From: Candidatus Aminicenantota bacterium
GTDB lineage: Bacteria; Acidobacteriota; Aminicenantia; UBA2199
Length of the DNA: 7,167 bases
Direction of reading: 5' to 3'
Assembly: GCA_030671465.1 (NCBI GenBank)
Contig: DAOVIP010000090.1
Location: forward strand, 1-7,167
Part shown: positions 1-5,888 of the stretch, one piece after another
Position numbering within the stretch: position 1 is the first letter of the stretch
How the letters are laid out: each line of letters starts with the position of its first letter
Notes under the pieces: model-generated
Seen by the model: the letters and a program-made list of their open reading frames with translations, nothing else
What the model was told of the DNA's origin: nothing
Database searches by the model: none
Translations under genes and position numbers: made by a program

Positions 1-243
1 AAAAAACTAGACAAAGAAAAAGAAAAACTCATTATCGAACTCAAACTGGTTGAAGCACTGGACTTTGAAAAAATGCCTTTTCTGGACGATATCCAGAAGG
101 AAATCGAAAAGCATGTCCTGGAGAGCAAAAAGTTATCTAAACACCAGAAAAAATTGATCAGCGAATCGATCAGCAGTGTCAAGCAATTGATAAAGGACCT
201 GAAAAAAAGGGATAAAAAAGAGGAAAAAGACCTGGAAAAATAA
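1..243 (+). CDS. C-terminal fragment of a lysine-rich, helical protein (5' end outside the window)
   Basis: The frame is open from base 1 to a TAA at 241-243 and gives 80 residues, of which I count 22 Lys, 12 Glu and 7 Asp. Only one proline occurs (fragment residue 26), and hydrophobic residues are spaced among the charges, so long amphipathic helices or a coiled coil are likely. The last 20 residues are almost entirely charged (a KDLKKRDKKEEKDLEK tail). There is no membrane segment or recognisable catalytic motif. The first in-window ATG (73-75) lies inside the helical region with no good ribosome binding site, so the gene most likely starts upstream of the window. I do not recognise the family. 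It reads in the same direction as the kinase gene that follows, but a promoter-like sequence sits between them, so a shared transcript is not required. Confidence 0.7.
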   Translation, partial: KKLDKEKEKLIIELKLVEALDFEKMPFLDDIQKEIEKHVLESKKLSKHQKKLISESISSVKQLIKDLKKRDKKEEKDLEK

Positions 244-266
244 AATCCACCTTTATTGCCTTCCGG

Positions 267-296
267 TTGAAATATTATTTTTTATAATGCTATAAT
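267..296 (+). promoter_or_regulatory. Putative sigma70-type promoter of the histidine kinase gene
   Basis: TTGAAA at 267-272 and TATAAT at 291-296 are 18 bases apart. A second TATAAT lies at 283-288, but it has no good -35 at the usual distance. With the 291-296 box, transcription would begin near 303, inside the GGGTGGGAG (298-306) that looks like the kinase ribosome binding site. With the 283-288 box it would begin near 295 and leave that site intact. So two tandem -10 boxes are visible, and which one is used decides whether the message keeps its full Shine-Dalgarno. The rest of the 244-317 gap is AT-rich and shows no convincing terminator for the upstream gene. Confidence 0.5.
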
Positions 297-317
297 TGGG
301 TGGGAGTATAATCAAAA

Positions 318-3089
318 ATGTTCAGATTTAAAATCTATTTATTCACCTTTATATTGATATTCAGTGGATTATTAAGGAGCCAGAAAATCCTGACCCTGAA
401 AGACAACCAGCAAAAGTACCCGCTGGGATTGTACCTGGAGATCCTGGAGGATCCCGGGGCAGAATTAACTTTGGAGCAGGTCACCTCACCGGAATACAGT
501 TCACGGTTCAAACCCAACCGGGAACGGGTGCCCAACCTGGGCTTCACCCGCTCGGCCATCTGGGTACGCTTCAGGATATTAAACCAGGCCAGCATCCGCT
601 CCCCCTGGCCCCTGGAACTGGTTTATCCCAACATGCATTATGCCGATCTCTACCATCTGACAGAAACGGGTCAGCTGATGAGAGTCAAAAAAACCGGCAC
701 CCTGCTTCCGGTGGATACCCGTGATCATCTATACCATCACCTGGTTTTTCTTCTCCCCCTGCCCAAAAATACCGTCCAAACCGTATACATGCGTTTTCAA
801 AATGATGAATCCATGACTATCCACCTGATCCTCTGGTCCATGACCCAGTTTATGAAGCGAAGCCAGTCCGGCCATATCCTGCACGGGGCCTTCATTGGTA
901 TTCTGCTGATCATGATCGGATTTCATGCCTTTCTGTTTTTTTCGCTGAGAGACAAGAGCTATCTATATTATATCCTGGCAATTACCGCATGTCTTTTTTT
1001 CTCTCTGACTGCCAACGGCATCGCCTTTGCCTATCTCTGGCCCCAGTTTACCGGCTGGAACCAGCTGGCTCTGCCCTTTTTTGGCGGGCTGATGGTCATG
1101 TCCATCATCAAATTCGCCGACTACTTTTTAATGGCCAAAAAACAGCTGGCCCTGACCCACAAATTCACCACCATCTACCTGATGGTAATGACTTTGCTGG
1201 TGGTTCTGGTCCCCATCCTCAGCTACCGGCTGATCATCCTCCCCATGGTTATCTGGGGGATTCTGGGGGCCGTATTGCTGCTGTTTATTGGCATCAATTC
1301 CATATTGAAGGGATTTCACCCGGCCCGTTATTTTTTTATCGGGATTGCCGTCATCGGTATCAGCGGCATCATCCATCTGCTGGTCAGGCTGGGCATGATA
1401 CCCAGCAATCCCATCTTCGAGCACGGTTTCTCCCTGGGCATTATCCTGTTTATGCTACTGATGTCACTGGGCCTGACCGACCGGGTAAAATTGTTGAGAC
1501 TTGAAAAAGAGCAGGCCACCCGGGAGTTGAGGGAAAGCGAAGAGCGCTTCCGTTCATTGGTGGAAACCACCCATGACTTCATCTGGGAAGTGGACCAAAA
1601 CGGGGTGTACACCTATGTCAGTCCGAAATGCATGGATCTGCTCGGTTTTCGGCCCGAGGAAATGCTGGGAAAGAACAAACTTGATTTGATAGCCAGGAAC
1701 GAAGCCACCCAGGTGGGCAAACTATTCAACCAGAAGTTAGCAGATCGTCTGCCTATCATCGGACTGGAAAACAAGAACATTCACAAGGACGGCCACACCG
1801 TGATACTGGATACCAACGGACTCCCGTTTTTTGATGGGAAAGGCAATCTGCTGGGTTACCGGGGAATCGATCGGGAAATCACCAACCGCCGGCGACTGGA
1901 GGAAGAACGCCAGAGGCTTCATGTCCAGATCCAGCACAGCCAGAAATTGGAGAGCCTGGGGGTGCTGGCCGGGGGCATCGCCCATGATTTTAACAATCTG
2001 CTCATGGGTGTCCTGGGCAATGCCAGTCTCACCCTGAAAAGCCTGAGCAATCCCATCGAAGCCAAACAATATATTGAAAAAATTGAGAAAGCTGCCCAAC
2101 AAGCTGCCAAACTCACCAACCAGATGCTGGCCTACTCGGGGAAGGGTAAATTTGTGATCCAGCCGGTGAACCTGTCGGAACTGGTCGAGGAGATGACCCA
2201 GCTGCTCAAGGTATCGATTTCAAAAAATGTGAGCATACGCTATAATTTCAGCCCGGACCTGCCGGATATCGAGGCCGATGTATCCCAGATCAGCCAGGTA
2301 ATCATGAACCTGATTGTTAACGCCTCGGAATCCATCGGAAACAAAGTCGGTGTTATTTCGGTTCGGACCAATATTATGAAAGTGGACGACACCTATCTGA
2401 TTGAAACCTTTTTTGGGGACAATGTAACAGAAGGCGAGTATGTATTCCTGGAAGTCTCGGATAATGGCATTGGTATGGACAAGGCCACTCAGGAAAAAAT
2501 ATTCGATCCTTTCTTCACCACCAAGTTCAAGGGCCACGGGCTGGGCATGGCCGCAGTGCTGGGAATCGTACGAGGTCACAAGGGAGCCATTAAAGTATAC
2601 AGCGAACTCGGCCAGGGAACCACCATCAAGGTATTGTTTCCCGCGGAAAAGGCGGTGAAACCGAAAAAGATCCCCCGTGAGACCACCAACCAGACCGAGC
2701 TGGCCGGCAAGACGGTACTGGTGGTGGATGATGAACAAACTGTCCGGGAAGTAATCAGGGACATGCTGAAGAATCGCGATATGAAGGTCATTGAAGCGGC
2801 CAACGGCAGGGAGGGAATCGAAATATACCGCGAACATGGGGATACCATATTCCTGGTTTTGCTGGACACCACCATGCCGGAAATGAACGGAGAAGAGGTC
2901 TTCAAGCAACTTCGGCAGATGAATCCGGACGTGAAAGTGATATTGATCAGCGGTTACAACCAGCAGGATGCCACCAGTTTTTTTGTTGGGAAAGGCCTGG
3001 CCGGATTTATTCAAAAACCCTTTACCCTGGAAAAATTAATGGAAAAACTGAATGAACTGCCGGTTGACGACAATCCCAAGGCACCCTAA
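318..3089 (+). CDS. Hybrid sensor histidine kinase: 7TMR-DISM sensor, PAS, HisKA, HATPase, receiver
   Basis: Inner-membrane sensor kinase of 923 residues. A signal peptide (about 1-22) leads into a periplasmic 7TMR-DISMED2 domain (about 25-175; FTRSAIWVRFRI is a typical stretch), a family thought to bind small, perhaps carbohydrate, ligands. Seven membrane helices follow (about 187-388), then a short coiled-coil linker and a PAS domain (about 408-525). The kinase core has a dimerisation/phosphotransfer domain with His556 in GGIAHDFNN, and an ATPase domain with N668, the D715-N-G-I-G-M G1 box and a G739-H-G-L-G G2 box. The receiver domain (about 798-915) keeps D804/D805, the phospho-acceptor D850, S878 and K900. 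All phosphorelay residues are therefore present. The ATG at 318 is preceded by GGGAG at 302-306 and directly yields the signal peptide. No DNA-binding output or HPt domain is present here, so the downstream partner is elsewhere. The ligand is unknown. Confidence 0.95.
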   Translation: MFRFKIYLFTFILIFSGLLRSQKILTLKDNQQKYPLGLYLEILEDPGAELTLEQVTSPEYSSRFKPNRERVPNLGFTRSAIWVRFRILNQASIRSPWPLELVYPNMHYADLYHLTETGQLMRVKKTGTLLPVDTRDHLYHHLVFLLPLPKNTVQTVYMRFQNDESMTIHLILWSMTQFMKRSQSGHILHGAFIGILLIMIGFHAFLFFSLRDKSYLYYILAITACLFFSLTANGIAFAYLWPQFTGWNQLALPFFGGLMVMSIIKFADYFLMAKKQLALTHKFTTIYLMVMTLLVVLVPILSYRLIILPMVIWGILGAVLLLFIGINSILKGFHPARYFFIGIAVIGISGIIHLLVRLGMIPSNPIFEHGFSLGIILFMLLMSLGLTDRVKLLRLEKEQATRELRESEERFRSLVETTHDFIWEVDQNGVYTYVSPKCMDLLGFRPEEMLGKNKLDLIARNEATQVGKLFNQKLADRLPIIGLENKNIHKDGHTVILDTNGLPFFDGKGNLLGYRGIDREITNRRRLEEERQRLHVQIQHSQKLESLGVLAGGIAHDFNNLLMGVLGNASLTLKSLSNPIEAKQYIEKIEKAAQQAAKLTNQMLAYSGKGKFVIQPVNLSELVEEMTQLLKVSISKNVSIRYNFSPDLPDIEADVSQISQVIMNLIVNASESIGNKVGVISVRTNIMKVDDTYLIETFFGDNVTEGEYVFLEVSDNGIGMDKATQEKIFDPFFTTKFKGHGLGMAAVLGIVRGHKGAIKVYSELGQGTTIKVLFPAEKAVKPKKIPRETTNQTELAGKTVLVVDDEQTVREVIRDMLKNRDMKVIEAANGREGIEIYREHGDTIFLVLLDTTMPEMNGEEVFKQLRQMNPDVKVILISGYNQQDATSFFVGKGLAGFIQKPFTLEKLMEKLNELPVDDNPKAP

Positions 3090-3098
3090 TCCAACCGA

Positions 3099-3383
3099 TC
3101 AGCGACGGTTTAAAGACCAGGCCCTGGGTTTATCTACAAACCACTCCTTGGCCCGGGCCCAGGTCTTTTTGAAAAAATCGGAATTTCGGTAATTCTCCAA
3201 ATCCTGTTCTGATTGCCAGTGACTGTAGGAGAAAAAAATATTTTCCCGGGCAACATCCTGAAGAATATCCAGATGTTCACAGCCGGGAACTTTTATGATC
3301 TTGACCCGGACCTCATCCAGGAATTCCTTCACAGCTTCAATTTTATCTTCATGAAAGTTCATGAGTACGATTCGAACAATCAT
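3099..3383 (-). CDS. Antibiotic biosynthesis monooxygenase (ABM) domain protein
   Basis: A 94-residue protein the length of one ABM/dimeric alpha-beta barrel domain. The N-terminal strand MIVRIVLMNF, the long helix to about residue 30, VPGCEHLDILQD (32-43), the strand with H55-W56, and the ENYRNSDFFKKTW helix (63-75) are the usual landmarks. Members form ferredoxin-like dimers. Some are cofactor-free monooxygenases acting on quinol-like substrates, some act on haem or autoinducers, and many stand-alone small ones have no proven activity, so I assign no substrate. The ATG is preceded by GAGG (CCTC at 3392-3395 on the + strand) 8 bases away. It is the last gene of the likely three-gene - strand operon, 48 bases after the lipoprotein gene, and it converges with the kinase gene. 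No signal peptide, so cytoplasmic. Confidence 0.85.
   Translation of the reverse strand: MIVRIVLMNFHEDKIEAVKEFLDEVRVKIIKVPGCEHLDILQDVARENIFFSYSHWQSEQDLENYRNSDFFKKTWARAKEWFVDKPRAWSLNRR
3115..3170 (+). terminator. Possible intrinsic terminator of the kinase gene, lying inside the opposing ABM gene
   Basis: About 26 bases past the kinase stop, GACC (3115-3118) and GGCCC (3120-3124) can pair with GGGCC (3155-3159) and GGTC (3162-3165). An inner GGTTT/AAACC hairpin (3127-3131 and 3138-3142) closes the top, and CTTTTT (3165-3170) follows at once. The stem has a small internal loop and a side bulge, so it is imperfect. It overlaps the 3' coding part of the opposite-strand gene, as expected where only 9 bases separate the two stop codons. 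No folding energy was computed. Confidence 0.4.
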
Positions 3384-3420
3384 GATGGTGGCCTCAATCT
3401 TTGCCGGTTGCGATACTCAT

Positions 3421-3473
3421 ATTCTGGGAGTTCATTTATTTCGTTTATAGTGGCGTTTGATAATTCCCAGAAT
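3421..3473. repeat. Inverted repeat around the lipoprotein stop codon
   Basis: ATTCTGGGA at 3421-3429 is a perfect 9-base reverse complement of TCCCAGAAT at 3465-3473. The 35 bases between the arms contain the last codons and TGA of the lipoprotein gene. On the - strand transcript the hairpin encloses the stop codon and ends about 26 bases before the ribosome binding site of the ABM gene. No U-run follows, so it is not a standard terminator. It may act as a processing or stability element between the two genes, or be chance. Confidence 0.45.
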
Positions 3474-4019
3474 CCAGCCATACTTCTGCTGCATGGCTTT
3501 GAGCAGTTCGATATCTACGGTCAGCCCTTGATTATGCTGTTTGCCCTCGGGTCTGACAAAATCGAGCACACCGTCACCATTGCTGTCACTCAATAAAAAG
3601 ATTTTATTGGCAGGTGTTTTCAACAGCATATCAATGGCATTTTCAGGAAAATTTTGCAGCAGGTCCCGGATGCGGGAATCCCTTCTCCTGGACCGAGTCG
3701 CTGTCCGGAAAGTTACGGTAATCCAGTAATTTTTTTCATTCAGGTCCAGCACATACTGGTCATAAAACACATCCGGATTGAATGTGGCATTTTGCACTGT
3801 GGCTTCCCGTTTCTTAAACTCGGCATAGCTCAGATGATCCATGGTCTTATTCCCGAACCGCTTGATCACCTGGAGAGCCTTGTACATTCCCGGATCCGGG
3901 GCAATATTCAGCTTGGGAACATCGGTCATGATTGATGGTTCGGTATCCGCCTTTTTGCCGGCACATCCGGCCAGCAGAATCAACACCAACCAGAATCCTG
4001 TCAATCTGAACATCTTCAT
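3432..4019 (-). CDS. Small lipoprotein with a DxNGDG loop, family not recognised
   Basis: A 195-residue protein starting MKMFRLTGF, with a basic N-terminus, a hydrophobic stretch and a lipobox LLAGC (lipidated Cys19). Ala follows the Cys, so no Asp+2 inner-membrane retention signal is seen and outer-membrane sorting is plausible. After a flexible segment (about 20-45) the mature part is mixed alpha/beta, with a very basic patch TRSRRRDSRIRD (108-119). DSNGDGVLDF (145-154) matches the start of dockerin/EF-hand-type calcium loops, but position 12 is Arg instead of the usual acidic residue and there is only one copy. I chose the ATG at 4019 because GAGGTGG (4026-4032) is spaced 6 bases before it; a GTG at 4028 would add three residues but lies inside that ribosome binding site. 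The gene is 35 bases downstream of the PATAN-J-TPR gene and 48 bases upstream of the ABM gene. No function can be assigned. Confidence 0.8.
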   Translation of the reverse strand: MKMFRLTGFWLVLILLAGCAGKKADTEPSIMTDVPKLNIAPDPGMYKALQVIKRFGNKTMDHLSYAEFKKREATVQNATFNPDVFYDQYVLDLNEKNYWITVTFRTATRSRRRDSRIRDLLQNFPENAIDMLLKTPANKIFLLSDSNGDGVLDFVRPEGKQHNQGLTVDIELLKAMQQKYGWILGIIKRHYKRNK

Positions 4020-4025
4020 GTCAGC

Positions 4026-4032
4026 CACCTCA
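4026..4032 (-). promoter_or_regulatory. Ribosome binding site that fixes the lipoprotein start
   Basis: On the - strand GAGGTGG is followed by 6 bases and then ATG at 4019-4017. The longer GTG start (4028-4026) would use bases of this same site, so the ATG is the better choice. Confidence 0.65.
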
Positions 4033-4054
4033 TTTTTTATTTGGGCACTCGGAT

Positions 4055-5782
4055 CTATTTTTCCCTGTTTTCCTTTTTCAGAAAATGAAACAGGGTACTT
4101 TTTTTTCGCTTTCTTATTGAAAGTTCCCTCATGGCTTTCACCGCTTTGCCGTGGTCTTTGGAGATCTTCATCACCCGTTCAAAACAGGCAACAGCCTGCT
4201 TGGTCTTGCCCTGAATCCGGAACAAAATTCCCAGGGCATAAACCGGATCGGAATTCCAGGGATTCAATTCAATGGCCTTTTTCAGATGCCGCTCCGCTTC
4301 CTCCTGAAAAAACTCCATGTGGGTCTGGCAGAGTCCCAGGAGATAATGGTATTCCCCCTTGTCTGGATTTTTTTTCAAAGCTGCCTTTAGAATTCTGTTG
4401 GCCTCATGATACTTTTTTTCGGAATAGAGCGCTTCTGCATCTTCCAGGATATCGACTCCCGATACCTTGGGCGGGACAACCTCTTTTTCCCGGTCTTTAT
4501 CCTGAATCGGGACTTCCCCGCTTATTAAGATACCAGGCTCAATGATTTCGTTCATCTCTTCCTTAACTGAAATAATTGAAGGACCGGGTTCCCCCTCGGG
4601 TTCAGGAACAGGCTCCGGTATATCCCCGTACATTTCTTTTTGAATATCCCTCTCGATTTCAATCATTTCCACATCATCCGATTCCGGGGATTGCACATCG
4701 CCCGACCCTTCCAGATCAATTTCAAAGGTCTCATCAATACCCTGGTTGAAATTCAGATTTTCCATTTCCTCCATGATGATCCGGTCCTCTTTCCGCACTT
4801 TAATCCGGCTCTTTTTATACTTTTTTTTCAAACCTTTGTAGGCGGTCTCGATTTGCCTGAAGACATAACCGGCGATCCTCTTGATCTCCGGTGCCGCTGC
4901 CGAACCGTAACGATCGGGATGAAATCGTCTGGACAATTTCAGGAAAGCCAGCTTGGCTTCGGCTTTTGAAGCCGAAGTGGAAACACCCAGAATCTGATAG
5001 GGGTCCAGGTTCTTCTGCCTGAGTTTGGCCTGAAATTCGATGAGCTTCCGGATATTATCTTCTATACTGTATTCAAGGCGGTTCCGGGCAAAATCTATTA
5101 TATCAAGCAGTATGAACAACACCATGTTTTTCCAGTAAAACTGGGGGTCCAGGTTCAACTTGGAAATTACCTCCCGGTTGGACATGTTTTTACAGTCCTG
5201 AAGCCGACGGTACAGGGAAATCTCTTCACCGGTTAACAGCTGCTTCAACGGTTCCGGAATCCGGGCGGTTCGGGGAGTCAGAAATTGGATTTTATTCAGG
5301 AAAAATGACAGGTCCTCTATTTTCCGGGCTCCCTCGACAATGATTGGAGGCAATTGAATCCGCTGTTCCGGATTCAGCTCAAAATTTACCTCCTGGGTAA
5401 TCATTTCCCATTCGGCTTTGCTGAGCTTGAAGGCATTGATAGCCGCTTTTTTCATCTGAAAAAGGGTGGTATAAAAAAGATCATCCCGGGTTATAAATTG
5501 ATTCTGCACCAAAATATCTCCGATCTCAAGGTCATTGCAATGGTAAAGCTTGCGGATATATTCGTATTGCTGATCATCGAGTTTACCCAGCAGATACAGG
5601 ATTACCCCGATACGCTCGTCAAAAACATCACTCTGGGCAAATACCAGATCCCCGTCCTGAAAATACAGGCTTTTGTTGAGGTTATTGCTTTTGATGACCA
5701 GTTCCCCGCTGAAGCGGTCAGTCAATATATTTTTCAGCATCAGTGAAATCGGATACGTTTGAGTGGATACCGGCATCATCAT
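4055..5782 (-). CDS. PATAN (DUF4388) / J-domain / TPR fusion protein
   Basis: A cytoplasmic 575-residue multidomain protein with no signal peptide or membrane helix. Residues about 9-130 match the PATAN/DUF4388 pattern (FSGELVIKS, LYFQDGDLVFAQSD, then IGDILVQNQFITRDDL), a domain linked to two-component and gliding or other regulatory proteins. Residues 165-250 are helical and may be a winged-helix-like extension, as in some DUF4388 proteins. Residues 259-325 are a J-domain (DPYQILGVS, then HPD at 288-290), so it should stimulate an Hsp70/DnaK ATPase. There is no Gly/Phe or zinc-finger region, so it is not DnaJ itself. A basic patch (319-331) is followed by an acidic, Pro/Glu-rich linker (about 334-440), then roughly three TPRs (444-545; KKNPDKGEYHYLLGLC, AIELNPWNSDPVYALGIL) for protein binding. 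The gene starts with three consecutive ATGs (5782, 5779, 5776). GGGG at 5783-5786 touches the first and is 6 bases from the third, so the third may be the real start. It heads the likely operon with the lipoprotein and ABM genes. Confidence 0.88.
   Translation of the reverse strand: MMMPVSTQTYPISLMLKNILTDRFSGELVIKSNNLNKSLYFQDGDLVFAQSDVFDERIGVILYLLGKLDDQQYEYIRKLYHCNDLEIGDILVQNQFITRDDLFYTTLFQMKKAAINAFKLSKAEWEMITQEVNFELNPEQRIQLPPIIVEGARKIEDLSFFLNKIQFLTPRTARIPEPLKQLLTGEEISLYRRLQDCKNMSNREVISKLNLDPQFYWKNMVLFILLDIIDFARNRLEYSIEDNIRKLIEFQAKLRQKNLDPYQILGVSTSASKAEAKLAFLKLSRRFHPDRYGSAAAPEIKRIAGYVFRQIETAYKGLKKKYKKSRIKVRKEDRIIMEEMENLNFNQGIDETFEIDLEGSGDVQSPESDDVEMIEIERDIQKEMYGDIPEPVPEPEGEPGPSIISVKEEMNEIIEPGILISGEVPIQDKDREKEVVPPKVSGVDILEDAEALYSEKKYHEANRILKAALKKNPDKGEYHYLLGLCQTHMEFFQEEAERHLKKAIELNPWNSDPVYALGILFRIQGKTKQAVACFERVMKISKDHGKAVKAMRELSIRKRKKSTLFHFLKKENREK
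4815..4828 (-). other. Candidate -1 ribosomal frameshift site (A-AAA-AAG) at the end of the J-domain
   Basis: Codons 319-321 are AAA AAA AAG, an eight-A run (4821-4828) plus G. The heptamer A-AAA-AAG, the slippery sequence of Escherichia coli dnaX, is in the required frame at 4826-4820. A -1 slip would add one Val codon (GTA) and then meet TAA at 4817-4815, giving a 322-residue protein with PATAN and J-domain but without linker and TPRs. The only upstream Shine-Dalgarno-like element is AAAGG (4833-4837 on the + strand), 6 bases away, which is closer than in dnaX, and I see no strong downstream hairpin. It is a candidate only. Confidence 0.3.
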
Positions 5783-5791
5783 CCCCGGTTT

Positions 5792-5820
5792 ATTATGACA
5801 TTGGAATTTTCATTTGTCAA
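5792..5820 (-). promoter_or_regulatory. Strong sigma70-type promoter of the PATAN-J-TPR operon
   Basis: Read on the - strand, TTGACA (5820-5815) is followed by exactly 17 bases and CATAAT (5797-5792), one mismatch from full consensus over the two hexamers. The predicted first transcribed base is near 5785. That lies 2 to 4 bases before the ATG at 5782 and about 8 to 10 bases before the third ATG at 5776, so the message would be leaderless or nearly so. Confidence 0.65.
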
Positions 5821-5824
5821 TGCC

Positions 5825-5860
5825 GGGGACAGGGCTTTACATTACTTTGCCCATTACCCC
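5825..5860. repeat. Imperfect inverted repeat just upstream of the -35 box
   Basis: GGGG-ACA-GGGC (5825-5835) faces GCCC-ATTA-CCCC (5849-5860) across a 13-base centre. It lies in the 106-base gap between the flavoprotein pair and the PATAN-J-TPR gene, directly behind the -35 hexamer, centred roughly 57 bases upstream of the predicted transcription start. That is a position for an activator or upstream operator. No T-run follows on either strand, so it is a poor intrinsic terminator for the flavoprotein genes, although it is the only hairpin-like element in this gap. Confidence 0.45.
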
Positions 5861-5888
5861 AAGGACCGAAAAGCATTAATTGAATAAA

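Noticed and set aside
73..243. A short complete gene starting at the ATG at 73
   Set aside because: The same frame is open back to base 1 with equally lysine-rich helical sequence, and no good Shine-Dalgarno precedes this ATG, so a truncated longer gene is more likely.
989..1504. A 171-codon + strand open frame in another phase inside the kinase membrane domain
   Set aside because: The kinase frame gives seven membrane helices over this stretch; the alternative product is His/Pro/Gly-rich shadow sequence.
2220..3014. A 264-codon open frame antisense to the kinase ATPase and receiver region
   Set aside because: The + strand frame here has clear HATPase and receiver motifs with catalytic residues. 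The antisense translation has no recognisable domain and no good ribosome binding site; it mirrors codon bias.
3150..3160. Palindrome GGCCCGGGCC as a possible restriction-type or operator site
   Set aside because: It is inside ABM codons and is explained as part of the 3' arm of the terminator candidate and by Ala/Arg codons; no second copy was seen.
4026..4028. GTG start for the lipoprotein giving 198 residues
   Set aside because: The GTG lies within the GAGGTGG ribosome binding site of the ATG at 4019, and the ATG gives a cleaner signal peptide.
3841..4545. A 234-codon + strand open frame across the lipoprotein and TPR genes
   Set aside because: It spans two convincing - strand genes and the gap between them, is Pro/Ser-rich without domain pattern, and the TPR and lipobox features on the other strand explain the DNA.
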